Part shown: piece after piece, positions 1 through 8,310 of the stretch | Numbering within the stretch: the stretch's first letter is position 1 | Layout of the letters: each line of letters opens with the position of its first letter | The notes under the pieces: generated by a model | Database searches by the model: none | Seen by the model: the letters and a program-made list of their open reading frames with translations, nothing else | What the model was told of the DNA's origin: nothing | Position numbers and translations under genes: made by a program | Source: Alphaproteobacteria bacterium | GTDB taxonomy: Bacteria > Pseudomonadota > Alphaproteobacteria > Sphingomonadales > Sphingomonadaceae | Reading direction: 5' to 3' | DNA: 60,629 bases | Assembly (NCBI GenBank): GCA_018970445.1 | Contig: JAGWWF010000024.1 | Coordinates: forward strand, 1-60,629

Positions 1-1
1 T

Positions 2-877
2 GACCGGCGCGATGACCGGCGCGATGATCCGCGCAGCAGCCCACGCCCCGCGCGGCCAGCGGGCGGCCCCGGCAAGCCCGCCCGGCCCGACACCCCGCGC
101 GTCAAGCGGCCGCCACCGCCGGTGCGGCAAACCGAAATCGCCCCGCAGCGCATCGCCAAGGCGCTGGCCCGCGCCGGGGTTGGTTCGCGCCGCGACATCG
201 AACGGCTGATCGGCGAAGGCCGCATCGCCATTGCCGGCGAAAAACTCACCTCGCCGGCGCTGAACATCACCAGCCTGGCCAATGTCACGGTGGATGGCGA
301 GCCGGTGGCCGGCATTGCCCCGGCGCGGCTCTATCGCTTCCACAAGCCGGCCGGATTCCTCACGGCCGCGCGCGATCCCGCCGGCCGGCCGACCATCATG
401 GACATATTGCCCGCCGATCTGCCGCGCGTGGTGCCGGTGGGCCGGCTGGACATGAACACCGAAGGGCTGCTGCTGCTCACCACAGATGGTGAGCTGAAAC
501 GCGCGCTGGAACTGCCGTCGTCGAACGTGCCGCGCGTCTATCGCGTGCGCGCCTTTGGCGAGGTGACGCAAAGGGCGCTGGAAAGCCTGGCCGACGGCAT
601 CAGCATCGATGGCATCCATTATGGCCCGGTGCTGGCCGATATCGAACGCAAGACCGGCCACAATCTCTGGCTGATCGTCACCATCCGCGAAGGCAAGAAC
701 CGCGAGGTGCGCCGCATCCTGGAACATGTCGGCTTGGCTGTGAACCGGCTGATCCGCGTGGCCTATGGCCCCATCGGCCTGGATGATCTGCCGCCGCGCA
801 TGGCCGATGAAATCCCCGAATCCGATGTCGCGCTGCTGAAAGCCATGCTGAAGGCGGCAAGACCGGAGACGCGCTGA
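2..877 (+). CDS. rluB: Ribosomal large-subunit pseudouridine synthase, RsuA/RluB family (5' end outside window)
   Basis: Isomerises a specific uridine in 23S (or 16S) rRNA to pseudouridine. The visible protein has an N-terminal S4 RNA-binding domain (RIAKALARAGVGSRRDIERL region) followed by the RsuA-type catalytic domain, with the catalytic aspartate in GRLDMNTEGLLLL. A GTG at 122 could start a 251-aa protein. However, the frame stays open to base 2 and encodes an Asp/Arg/Pro/Gly-rich stretch (DRRDDRRDD...), typical of the disordered N-terminal extensions of alphaproteobacterial RluB proteins. I therefore treat the gene as truncated by the window edge. Its TGA overlaps the ATG of rsmD (ATGA), so the two are translationally coupled. 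The family is certain; RluB rather than another RsuA-family member is inferred. Confidence 0.85.
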   Translation, partial: DRRDDRRDDPRSSPRPARPAGGPGKPARPDTPRVKRPPPPVRQTEIAPQRIAKALARAGVGSRRDIERLIGEGRIAIAGEKLTSPALNITSLANVTVDGEPVAGIAPARLYRFHKPAGFLTAARDPAGRPTIMDILPADLPRVVPVGRLDMNTEGLLLLTTDGELKRALELPSSNVPRVYRVRAFGEVTQRALESLADGISIDGIHYGPVLADIERKTGHNLWLIVTIREGKNREVRRILEHVGLAVNRLIRVAYGPIGLDDLPPRMADEIPESDVALLKAMLKAARPETR

Positions 878-1419
878 TGCGCATCATCGCCGGGCGCTGG
901 CGCGGCCGCGCCATTGCCGCGCCACCCGGCCTTGCCACCCGCCCGACCAGCGACCGCGTGCGCGAGGCGGTGTTTTCCATGCTGGCCAGCCGGCTGGGCA
1001 GCTTCGACGGGCTGGATGTGCTCGACCTGTTTGCCGGCAGCGGTGCCATGGGGCTGGAGGCGCTGTCGCGCGGTGCCGGCAGCGCCTGCTTCATCGACCA
1101 TGATGCGGCCGCGGTGCAGGCCATCCGCGCCAATCTGGCCACGCTGGGCACCGCCGCCAGCGTGCGGCAAAGCCCGGTGGCCAGCCTGGGCCCGGCCCCG
1201 CGCGGCCATCATCTCGTGTTCCTTGATCCGCCCTATGGGCAAGGCCTGGCCGCCCCGGCGCTGGCCCAGCTCGCCGCCCACGGCTGGCTGGCGCCGGGCG
1301 CGCTGATCAGCATCGAAACCGCCGCCACCGACAGTCTCGACACCCCGTTCGAACGGCTGGTCGAACGCCGTTTCGGCAAAGCGCTGGTGCGGTTGCTGCG
1401 GGTGCCGGCCGGGGATTGA
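877..1419 (+). CDS. rsmD: 16S rRNA (guanine(966)-N2)-methyltransferase RsmD
   Basis: Methylates N2 of G966 in 16S rRNA with S-adenosylmethionine during 30S assembly. The 180-aa protein starts with the family signature MRIIAGRWRG, has the SAM-binding loop DLFAGSG at residues 50-56, and the catalytic DPPY motif at 117-120. Length is normal for RsmD. The start ATG overlaps the stop of the pseudouridine synthase by one base, giving a two-gene rRNA modification operon. The next gene lies on the other strand, ending 19 bp beyond the rsmD stop. Confidence 0.93.
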   Translation: MRIIAGRWRGRAIAAPPGLATRPTSDRVREAVFSMLASRLGSFDGLDVLDLFAGSGAMGLEALSRGAGSACFIDHDAAAVQAIRANLATLGTAASVRQSPVASLGPAPRGHHLVFLDPPYGQGLAAPALAQLAAHGWLAPGALISIETAATDSLDTPFERLVERRFGKALVRLLRVPAGD

Positions 1420-1437
1420 TTGCACCACCGGTGCCGT

Positions 1438-2145
1438 TCAGGCGCAGGCGGCTTCCCAGCGCGACCGTTCGAACGGCGGCAGCCGTTCCGGCACTGGCCC
1501 CAGCCGGCGGGCCAGCGTGGCACGTTCACGGCCATCGGCCAGCACAAACCAGACGGCACACAGATGTTCCATGTTGGTCGGGTCCTCGCGCCGCATGTCG
1601 CCGATGATGGCGGGATAGCGGCTGACAAGATCCCGGATCAGATCCTGCACCAGATCCTCGAAGATCTGGCGATTGATGCGGTCATCCACATAAGCCGTGC
1701 ACACATGTTCCCAGTAATTCAGGATGGAATAGATTGCATAGGCCGCCGGTTGCCGCTTGTCGGGATCGTGCGGATCAACCCAGACCGTTGCCTTGAGCTG
1801 TTTCAGGCTGGTGGCATCGGTGATGAGGGCAGCGCGGGCCAGATCGGCCGCCATGCGGACATTCTGGGCATAGCCGCCATCATCGAAGCGCTTGGACACC
1901 AGCGACAGCGTGTATTGATCCTTGCCGGCTTCCTGATTGCGGCCAAGGCTGTAGACCAGCGAGACAGCGGCGATCGTGGCGGTGAGCGCCGGGCCAAGCA
2001 GGCGACCACGCGTGTCGTCGGGCAACAGCCACAACAGCAACGCAAGGGCGCACACAACCGCCGCCAGAAACAGCGGGGGTGCAGGCCAGCGGCTGGAATG
2101 ATAGGATGATTCGACCAGCGATTTGCGCGGAAGGAAACGGGGCAT
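1438..2145 (-). CDS. Membrane-anchored protein of unknown function, DUF4760-like
   Basis: A 235-aa protein of unknown function. Two hydrophobic segments (about residues 25-42 and 50-66) anchor it in the inner membrane. They are followed by a soluble, mostly helical region (YAIYSILNYWEHVCTAYVDD...) that recalls DUF4760 proteins, and a Trp-rich C-terminus. The DUF4760 link is a recollection of pattern, not an alignment. No Shine-Dalgarno precedes the ATG at 2145. A much better site (AGGAG) lies upstream of an in-frame ATG at 2193, but that frame hits a TGA after eight codons. The gene may therefore have lost its original N-terminus or may carry a short leader ORF. It is convergent with rsmD. 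Confidence 0.6.
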   Translation of the reverse strand: MPRFLPRKSLVESSYHSSRWPAPPLFLAAVVCALALLLWLLPDDTRGRLLGPALTATIAAVSLVYSLGRNQEAGKDQYTLSLVSKRFDDGGYAQNVRMAADLARAALITDATSLKQLKATVWVDPHDPDKRQPAAYAIYSILNYWEHVCTAYVDDRINRQIFEDLVQDLIRDLVSRYPAIIGDMRREDPTNMEHLCAVWFVLADGRERATLARRLGPVPERLPPFERSRWEAACA

Positions 2146-2253
2146 CAGCCGAACCGACTGGCCAGTTCAAAACAGATCGTATGGACCGCGCATCACTGTC
2201 TCCTCTACGAGAGATCAAATGGCATTCCGGCCCGAAAATGTCAAGTTGCGGCC

Positions 2254-3150
2254 CTATTCCGCCCGGTCCCGCGCGCGGGGGTAGGTGCCGATGATCTTCA
2301 CCCAATTGGTGAAATAGGCCAGTTCCTCCAGCGCGCGGGCCACCGCCGGTTCGGCCGGTGATCCTTCGATTTCGGCATAGAATTCCGCCTGGGAAAATTT
2401 GCCGTCGCGCAAATAGCTTTCCAGCTTGGTCATGTTCACGCCGTTGGTGGCAAAGCCGCCCAGCGCCTTGAACAGCGCCGCCGGCACGCTGCGCACCTCG
2501 AAATGGAAACTGGTCATCGCCGGCACGCCGGCAGGCGGCACCTGCGCCGCCCGGCTCAACACCACGAACCGCGTGGTGTTGTGATCGGCGTCCTCCACCC
2601 CTTCGGCCAGGATGCGCAAGCCATAGAGTTCGGCCGCCAGCCGGCTGGCGATGGCGCCCATGGCCATGTTTCCCGCCCCCGCCACGGCGGCGGCAGCAGC
2701 AGCAGTATCGAAATATTGCACCGGCGCGATGCCCCATTCGCGCAAGTGCCGCCGCACCTGGCCCAATGCCTGTGGGTGGCTCTGCACCTCTTTCAGCGCC
2801 GCCATCTCGCCCAGCGCCAGCAGGCAGTGGCGCACCCGCACGAAATGTTCGCCCACGATCGACAGGCCGGATTCGGGCAGCAGGAAATGCATGTCGGCCA
2901 CGCGGCCGTGCAGGCTGTTTTCGATGGGAATCACCGCGCAGCCGGCGCGCCCGGCCTGCACCGCCTCGATCGCGTCTTCAAAGCTGGCACAGGGCAGCGG
3001 CAGCCGATCGGGAAATGTCTCGCGCACCGCCTGGTGGCTGTATGCGCCCGGCGCGCCCTGAAACGCCACCGCCCGGCCCGGATCGGCAGCGGCCGCCGCC
3101 ACCATGCGGTCAACCAGGGATTGGGCCAAAGGCGGATAGCTGCTCGTCAT
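2254..3150 (-). CDS. pheA: Prephenate dehydratase
   Basis: Converts prephenate to phenylpyruvate in phenylalanine biosynthesis. This is a monofunctional 298-aa enzyme without a chorismate mutase domain. The catalytic domain covers about residues 26-200, starting with AFQGAPGAYSHQA and including the NTTRF motif at 191-195 that carries the catalytic Thr. A C-terminal ACT domain follows (about 213-290, with KLESY and FYAEIEG), which in relatives binds phenylalanine for feedback inhibition. No clear Shine-Dalgarno precedes the ATG. It is divergent from the cytochrome c gene at 3278. Confidence 0.93.
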   Translation of the reverse strand: MTSSYPPLAQSLVDRMVAAAAADPGRAVAFQGAPGAYSHQAVRETFPDRLPLPCASFEDAIEAVQAGRAGCAVIPIENSLHGRVADMHFLLPESGLSIVGEHFVRVRHCLLALGEMAALKEVQSHPQALGQVRRHLREWGIAPVQYFDTAAAAAAVAGAGNMAMGAIASRLAAELYGLRILAEGVEDADHNTTRFVVLSRAAQVPPAGVPAMTSFHFEVRSVPAALFKALGGFATNGVNMTKLESYLRDGKFSQAEFYAEIEGSPAEPAVARALEELAYFTNWVKIIGTYPRARDRAE

Positions 3151-3189
3151 GGCCGACCGTTATGATAGTGCGCTGCAACAAGCAAATGC

Positions 3190-3218
3190 TTGCGGGCCGC
3201 GCTGCAATTGCCTATCCC
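3190..3218 (+). promoter_or_regulatory. Possible promoter of the cytochrome c gene
   Basis: TTGCGG (3190-3195) and TATCCC (3213-3218) are separated by 17 bp, about 60 bp ahead of the GTG start at 3278. The match to the sigma-70 consensus is weak, so this is a suggestion only. Confidence 0.25.
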
Positions 3219-3277
3219 CTGCGGCAGACAGGCGCAGGTGCAGTTCGTGGGCCGCCGGCGCGCACATGGAGCGACAC

Positions 3278-3898
3278 GTGGACAGTTTCGAGTGGAACAA
3301 GATTTTTGGCGGTCTGCTGGCCGGCCTGCTCGCCGTGCTGGGCGTCTCGATCGTCAGTGACGAGATGTTTGCCCGCCACCTGCCGGAAAAGCCCGGCTAT
3401 GAAGTGGCCGGCGTGGAAGAAGCCGCGGGCAACGATGCCCCGGCCGCCGAAGCCGAAAAGCCCGCCGCCTTCTATCTGGCCAGCGCCGATGTCGCCAAGG
3501 GCGAGGCCGTGTTCAAGAAATGCGCCGCCTGCCACAATGTCGATCCCGGCGGCGCCAACGGCACCGGCCCGGCCCTGCATGGCGTGGTTGGCCGCCCGAT
3601 CGCGGCGGCGGCCGGCTTCTCCTATTCTGATGCCCTGAAGGGCATGGCCGGCAAGGCCTGGGATTGGGACGCGCTGTGGGGCTGGCTGAAAAGCCCGAAG
3701 GCCTATGCCGCCGGCAACAAGATGAGCTTTGCCGGCATCGCCAAGCCCGAAGACCGCGCCGCCGTCATCGCCTATCTGAACAGCAAGAGCGCCAGCCCGC
3801 TGCCGCTGCCCGCCGCCCCGGCCGAGGAAGCGGCTCCCGCCGAAGCAGCGGCTCCGGCCGAAGAAGCCGCTGCGCCTGCCGACGCGGCTGCCAAATAA
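3278..3898 (+). CDS. Membrane-anchored c-type cytochrome (class I, CycM/c552-like)
   Basis: An electron carrier, probably between the bc1 complex and a terminal oxidase at the periplasmic face of the inner membrane. The 206-aa protein begins with an uncleaved hydrophobic anchor (residues about 9-27). The haem-binding CAACH motif is at 82-86 and the distal Met lies in NKMSFAGI. A 30-residue Ala/Pro/Glu repeat tail closes the protein. I chose the GTG at 3278 because GGAG at 3268-3271 sits six bases upstream and the protein then starts MDSFEWNKIFGG, as in sphingomonad homologues. The frame is open further upstream, but that part looks non-coding. A strong terminator follows at once. Confidence 0.88.
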   Translation: MDSFEWNKIFGGLLAGLLAVLGVSIVSDEMFARHLPEKPGYEVAGVEEAAGNDAPAAEAEKPAAFYLASADVAKGEAVFKKCAACHNVDPGGANGTGPALHGVVGRPIAAAAGFSYSDALKGMAGKAWDWDALWGWLKSPKAYAAGNKMSFAGIAKPEDRAAVIAYLNSKSASPLPLPAAPAEEAAPAEAAAPAEEAAAPADAAAK

Positions 3899-3916
3899 GC
3901 GCCTTGGCTTGAAATC

Positions 3917-3952
3917 AGGGGCGGTGGCCGGAATCGGCTGCCGCCCCTTTTT
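3917..3952 (+). terminator. Rho-independent terminator of the cytochrome c gene
   Basis: The stem AGGGGCGG/CCGCCCCT, with inner GGCCG/CGGCT pairing, is followed by TTTTT at 3948-3952. It lies 18 bp after the stop codon. Confidence 0.85.
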
Positions 3953-4026
3953 CGTGGGAAGGTGAAAGCGGCAAGGGGCGCGGCCCCCTTGACCCGTCCG
4001 TTATCAGGCACAGCTGCCCCAAAACG

Positions 4027-4141
4027 CCTCCCCCTCTTGGGGGAGGTGCCGAGCATCGCGAGCCGGAGGGGGCCGGCAGGCACCACCCCTGCCGCTACAG
4101 GCCCCCTCCGCCCTTCGGGCACCTCCCCCAGAAGGGGGAGG
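4027..4141. repeat. Intergenic inverted repeat, family B (double hairpin)
   Basis: Two near-complementary arms, each itself a hairpin: CCTCCCCCTCTTGGGGGAGG at 4027-4046 and ACCTCCCCCAGAAGGGGGAGG at the right end. Internal GGAGGGGGCC and GGCCCCCTCC also pair. The whole is about 115 bp and could form a cruciform. It lies between the convergent cytochrome c and LOG-family genes. Confidence 0.75.
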
Positions 4142-4172
4142 ATCATCTTCCCCTTCTGCGATATTCCGGCCG

Positions 4173-5025
4173 TTACAGCCCGTAATGCGCCTTCACGATG
4201 GCCCAGCCCTCTTCGGCCGTTTCTACGAAGTGGAACAGCTTCAGATCATCGCGGGCGATCACGCCTTCTTCGGCCAGGGCTTCGAAATTCACCACGCGGT
4301 TCCAGAACGCCCGGCCATAGAGCAGGATCGGCAACGGGGCGACCTTGCCGGTCTGCACCAGCGTGAGCAGCTCGAAAAATTCGTCGAACGTGCCAAAGCC
4401 GCCGGGGAACACCGCCACTGCCTTGGCACGCATCAGGAAATGCATCTTGCGCAGCGCGAAATAATGGAACTGGAACGACAGGCCGGGCGTGACATAGGGG
4501 TTGGGCACCTGTTCGTGCGGCAGCACGATGTTCAGCCCCAGCGATGGCGCGCCGCTTTCCCAGGCGCCGCGGTTGGCGGCTTCCATGATCGATGGCCCGC
4601 CGCCCGAACACACGGTGAAGCAGCGCTGGCCATCCTGGCAGAAGGTGGAAACCTGCACCGCCAGTTGCCGCGCCACCTCGTAATAGCGCGCGTTGGCGGC
4701 CAGCCGGCGGGCAACGGCGGCCTGTTCCGGCGTGGTGGCGGCATCGATCAGCGCCTGGGCAGCTTCCGGGGCCGGGATGCGCGCCGGAGCCATAGAACAC
4801 GAAGGTGGACGCGATGTCGGCTTCCGCCAGCAGCAGTTCGGGCTTCAGCAGTTCCAGCTGGAAGCGCACCGGGCGCAGATCCTCGCGCAGCAGGAAATCA
4901 TCATCCTGAAAGGCCAGGCGATAGGCCGGATGTTCGGTCTGCGGGTTGGGCGTGGGCGTGTTGCCCAGCCGGGCATCGGTCTGGGCGCTGGGGAACAGGC
5001 TGGGCGGGATCGGGGGTGTCATCAT
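4173..5025 (-). pseudogene. LOG-family protein (TIGR00730-type Rossmann fold), split by a +1 frameshift
   Basis: Proteins of this family are often cytokinin-riboside 5'-monophosphate phosphoribohydrolases or related nucleotide hydrolases. The N-terminal part (start ATG 5025, MMTPPIPPSLF...) reads to TFVFYGS in one frame. The rest (ARIPAPEAAQALIDAATT... to AHYGL, stop 4173) continues in another. The junction reads TCC-G-GCGCGC on the coding strand; removing a single G near 4784-4788 restores the continuous YGSARIP expected for the family. The downstream part is intact, with the signature PGGFGTFDEFFE. With no decay elsewhere, this is either a recent mutation or a sequencing error. The 206-aa frame from ATG 4793 alone would lack the first strand of the nucleotide-binding fold. 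Confidence 0.85.
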
Positions 5026-5080
5026 ATCGTCATACTCGTCACAAAACGGCCGAGGGCGATAATCCAGCCGGCGCCGCCTG

Positions 5081-5881
5081 TCACCCCTGTTTCGCTAGGC
5101 CCAGCGCGGCCGTTGCCGCCGCCACGCTGTCGTGCCGCCAGCCCATGTCGTCGATCAGATGCGCGTGGGTGGGGATGTGGAACAGGCCCAGATCAAGGCC
5201 GTTCAGGCAGATTTCGGCTGCACGTTCGGGCCGGATGATGCCCATTTCGGCCGGCCATTGCGCCGGATCATCGCCCAGCCCGGCCGCCGTCATGCCTGTG
5301 AAGACCCCGCCGGGCAGCAGCACATGCACATCCAGCGGCTTGCCGGCATTCCGGCATTCGGTCGCCAGCCATTCGGCCAGGATCAGCACGCCATGTTTGG
5401 ATGCTGCATAGATAGCGTTGCCGAAATTCTGGATCGACGGCGGCAGCGACAGGCTGTTTTCCGACCCGGTGATGACGATCCGCGCCCGCCAGCCGCCGGC
5501 TTCGGCCGCCGCCACCAGCGCCTGGGCCAGCCGGATCGGCCCCAGCATGTTGATTTCCCACAGGCGCGCCAGGCCGGGATCATCCAGATCGGCCTTCAGC
5601 AGGCGGCGCGTGTAACCGATGCCGGCATTGGCAAACACCGCATCCAGCCGGCCATGGCGGGCCACCAGCCGTTCCACCGCCGCCCGGCCGGCGGCGCCAT
5701 CGGCCAGATCGACCACCAGCGCCTCCCCGCCGCACAGCGCCGCGGTCTGCGCCACGCCATCGGCGTTCACATCGGCCGCCGTCACCGCCGCGCCGCGCGC
5801 CGCCAATGCCAGCGCCAGCGCCCGGCCAATGCCGCTGGCCGCTCCGGTGACGGCCACGCGCTGCCCGTTCCAATCGATCAT
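5081..5881 (-). CDS. Short-chain dehydrogenase/reductase (SDR)
   Basis: A 266-aa classical SDR, an NAD(P)-dependent oxidoreductase of unknown substrate. It has the cofactor motif TGAASGIG at 12-19, NAG at 85-87, Asn111, a catalytic serine in ITGSENSLS and YAASK at 158-162, so the catalytic tetrad is complete. I chose the ATG at 5879-5881 because AAGGA lies eight bases upstream and the fold starts just after it. The open frame continues upstream but only as antisense of the permease gene. It is divergent from the permease with a gap of under 80 bp. Confidence 0.88.
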   Translation of the reverse strand: MIDWNGQRVAVTGAASGIGRALALALAARGAAVTAADVNADGVAQTAALCGGEALVVDLADGAAGRAAVERLVARHGRLDAVFANAGIGYTRRLLKADLDDPGLARLWEINMLGPIRLAQALVAAAEAGGWRARIVITGSENSLSLPPSIQNFGNAIYAASKHGVLILAEWLATECRNAGKPLDVHVLLPGGVFTGMTAAGLGDDPAQWPAEMGIIRPERAAEICLNGLDLGLFHIPTHAHLIDDMGWRHDSVAAATAALGLAKQG

Positions 5882-5959
5882 CCCCGGATTCCTTGTGTGC
5901 TTTGCATTGACGAAACGCCATTGCCGGTGCCACGTCAACCGGCAGGGAGGGCCGCAGAA

Positions 5960-7294
5960 TTGGGCGATGCCGGGCTGGAACGGGCGTTGAAGCCGGGCGG
6001 CGTGCTGCTGCTGGTGCTGTCCGCCGTCTCGCCCGTGCTGTCGGTGTTTGTTGGCGGTTCGGCCGTGCTGCATCTGGCCGGCAGCGGGGCGGCGCTGGCC
6101 TTTCTGGCCGGCGGCCTGATCGCGGCGCTGTTTGCCCTGCTCTATGCCGAACTGGGGGCGCGGGTGCCGGGTGCCGGCGGTGTCTATCCCGGCCTGGCCG
6201 CGCTGATCGGCCCCGGCGTTGCCCATGGCTACATGTTCATGACGCTGGTGACCGCGATGCCGCTGATCGCCTTTTCCGCCCTGGGCCTGGCCGGCTATCT
6301 GAAAATATTGTGGCCCGGCCTGCCCACCCTGCCGGTGGCGCTGGCCGGGCTGGCGGCGGCAGCAGCCATCGCCATGCTCAACATCCGCACCTCGGCACTG
6401 GTGACGGGCATCTTCCTGGGCGTGGAGCTGCTGGCGCTGGCCATCCTCACTTGGGTGGCGGCCGCGGCGCCGCACGCGGCATTGTCTGCCGTGCTGGTGC
6501 CGCCCGAATTTGCCTGGAATGATTTCGGCATTGCCGCGCTGGGCGGCCTGTTCTGGTGCGGCGGCGCGGTTTATGCCCTGTATTTCGTGGAGGAAATGGA
6601 AGGCGGCCATCGCGCGCTGGGCCCGGTGGTGGCGCAGGCCGGGGCGATTTCGGCACTGGTGATCGCCGCGCCCATGCTGGTGCTGGTGCCGGCGATGGAC
6701 GTGCTGCCCGGCCTTTATGCCGCCGAAACCCCGATCGCCGCCTTTCTGGCCGCCCGCGCCAGCCCGGCGGTGGCGCAGGTGGTTTCAGCCGGGGTGATCG
6801 CGGCGGTGTTCAATGCCATGATCGCCACCATCATGGCCTTTGCCCGGCTGGTGCTGGGCATGGGCCGCGATGGCGTGCTGCCCGGCCGGCTGGGCCGGCT
6901 GGCCATGCGCGTTTCGGCCCGGCAGCGCGCGCCCTGGGGGGCGACATTGCTGGTCACGGCCGCATCGGCCGCTGCCATCGGGCTGGGCGAACGCTGGCTG
7001 CTCATCCTCACCAGCGGCAATGTTGCCGATTATATCCTGATCGCGCTGGCCCTGCTGCTGGCCCGCCGCCGCGGCGAACCCACGGTGTGGGCCGCGCCCG
7101 GCCACCCCGCCGTGCCGCTGCTGGCCATGCTGGTGACGCTGTGGGCAATCCAGAGCTTCTGGTTCGATGCGCAGACCGGGCGGCCGTCGCTGCTGCTGAT
7201 CGGCGGCACCTTCATCGCGGCCTGGGCGGGCTGGCATGTGCGCCTGCGCATGGGCACCGCCCCGGCCCTTGCCCACGCCAGGGAACGCCCATGA
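5960..7294 (+). CDS. APC-superfamily amino acid/polyamine permease
   Basis: A 444-aa inner-membrane transporter with about 12 hydrophobic segments and an APC-type first half (TM1 region SAVSPVLSVFVGGSAVL; GARVPGAGGVYPGLAALIGPGVAHGYMFM). A charged VEEMEGGHRALGP loop is followed by further helices. I propose the TTG at 5960 as start because AGGGAGG at 5944-5950 lies nine bases upstream; a GTG at 5927 is the alternative. The substrate cannot be read from the sequence. Its TGA overlaps the ATG of the beta-lactamase gene (ATGA), so the two are translationally coupled. Confidence 0.82.
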   Translation: MGDAGLERALKPGGVLLLVLSAVSPVLSVFVGGSAVLHLAGSGAALAFLAGGLIAALFALLYAELGARVPGAGGVYPGLAALIGPGVAHGYMFMTLVTAMPLIAFSALGLAGYLKILWPGLPTLPVALAGLAAAAAIAMLNIRTSALVTGIFLGVELLALAILTWVAAAAPHAALSAVLVPPEFAWNDFGIAALGGLFWCGGAVYALYFVEEMEGGHRALGPVVAQAGAISALVIAAPMLVLVPAMDVLPGLYAAETPIAAFLAARASPAVAQVVSAGVIAAVFNAMIATIMAFARLVLGMGRDGVLPGRLGRLAMRVSARQRAPWGATLLVTAASAAAIGLGERWLLILTSGNVADYILIALALLLARRRGEPTVWAAPGHPAVPLLAMLVTLWAIQSFWFDAQTGRPSLLLIGGTFIAAWAGWHVRLRMGTAPALAHARERP

Positions 7295-8157
7295 TCGATC
7301 GTCGCCTGTTCATCGCCGGTCTGCCCCTGCTCGGCGCCGCCGCGCCCGACCGCTTTGCCCCGCTGCGCCGCGCGATCGCTGCCATCGAACGCAACGCCGG
7401 CGGCCCCATCGGCGTCGCCCTGATCGACACGCACAGCGGCGCGCGCTTCACCCACCGCGCGCAGCAGCGCTTCCCCCTGTGCTCCACCTTCAAGCTGCTG
7501 CTCGCCGCGCGCCTGCTGCACGGGGCCGAACAGGGCCGGTGGCAGCTTGATGAACGCCTGCCCATCGGCCGGGCCGACATGCTGAACAACGCCCCGTTCA
7601 GCGAAACCCGCATCGGTGGCAGCGCCAGCCTGGCCGAACTGGCCGAAGCGATGTGCGTGCTGTCGGACAATCCGGCCGCCAATCTGGCGCTGGCCCGTGT
7701 CGGCGGCCCCGCCGCCCTGACCGGCTGGTTGCGTGCCATCGGCGATGCCACCACCCGGCTCGATCGGATGGAGCCGGAGATGAACAACGAGACACCGGGC
7801 GACCCGCGCGACACCACAACGCCAGCGGCCATGCTGGCCACCACCCGGGCGCTGGTCGAAGGCCGCATCCTGTCGGCCGCCGCCCGCGCCCGCCTGCTGG
7901 GCTGGATGCAGGCCAGCCGCACCGCCGACACGATGATCCGCGCCGCGCTGCCACCGGGCTGGGCGGAAGCGAACAAGACCGGCGCCGGATCATGGCGCGC
8001 GCGCAACATCGTCTCGCGCATCACCCCGCCCAGCGTTTCCGGCTCTCGCGCGCCGATCTGGGTGGCGGCCTATCTGTTTGCCGCCCGATCAGAGCTTCCC
8101 GAACGCAACCGCCAGTTCGTGCCGCTGGGCCGCGCGATCGTCGATTCGCTGGGGTGA
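7291..8157 (+). CDS. Class A beta-lactamase (Tat-type signal peptide)
   Basis: Hydrolyses beta-lactams through a serine acyl-enzyme in the periplasm. The 288-aa protein has all class A motifs: STFK at 65-68 (Ambler Ser70/Lys73), SDN at 125-127 (130-132), the omega-loop EPEMN at 161-165 (Glu166/Asn170) and KTG at 229-231 (234-236). The N-terminus MIDRRLFIAGLPLLGAAAP has paired arginines, a short hydrophobic stretch and an AAA-like cleavage site, suggesting Tat export. Cys64 precedes the active serine (Ambler Cys69). The residue two places after KTG is Gly, so the Cys69-Cys238 disulphide of KPC/SME carbapenemases is absent. There is no adjacent AmpR-type regulator; translation is coupled to the permease. 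Confidence 0.92.
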   Translation: MIDRRLFIAGLPLLGAAAPDRFAPLRRAIAAIERNAGGPIGVALIDTHSGARFTHRAQQRFPLCSTFKLLLAARLLHGAEQGRWQLDERLPIGRADMLNNAPFSETRIGGSASLAELAEAMCVLSDNPAANLALARVGGPAALTGWLRAIGDATTRLDRMEPEMNNETPGDPRDTTTPAAMLATTRALVEGRILSAAARARLLGWMQASRTADTMIRAALPPGWAEANKTGAGSWRARNIVSRITPPSVSGSRAPIWVAAYLFAARSELPERNRQFVPLGRAIVDSLG

Positions 8158-8163
8158 CCCAGT

Positions 8164-8299
8164 CTTCTCCCCGCCCTGCAAGGGAGGGGCCGGGGGCGGG
8201 TGCCGAGGGCAGCGAGGCCAAGGTTCGCCCCACCAAACCGCTGTTCCCGAACGAAAACACCCTCCCCCAACCCCTCCCTTGAAGAAGGGAGGGGAGAAG
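8164..8299. repeat. Intergenic inverted repeat, family A, copy 1 (upstream of serC)
   Basis: About 136 bp with complementary ends: CTTCTCCCCGCCCTGCAAGG at left and AAGGGAGGGGAGAAG at right. Each end is itself a hairpin, and the inner GGGGCGGGTG and CACCCTCCCCC also pair. The same pattern recurs at 9514-9643, 11242-11363 and, shorter, at 31984-32053. Confidence 0.75.
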
Positions 8300-8310
8300 A
8301 AGAGCCTTGA

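Noticed and set aside
3-26. Tandem repeat at the left edge
   Set aside because: It is the coding repeat for DRRD in the disordered N-terminus of the pseudouridine synthase.
5882-6610. N-terminal extension of the SDR gene
   Set aside because: The extension is antisense to the permease and Gln/Gly/Arg-rich; the Rossmann fold starts at ATG 5881 with a ribosome-binding site.
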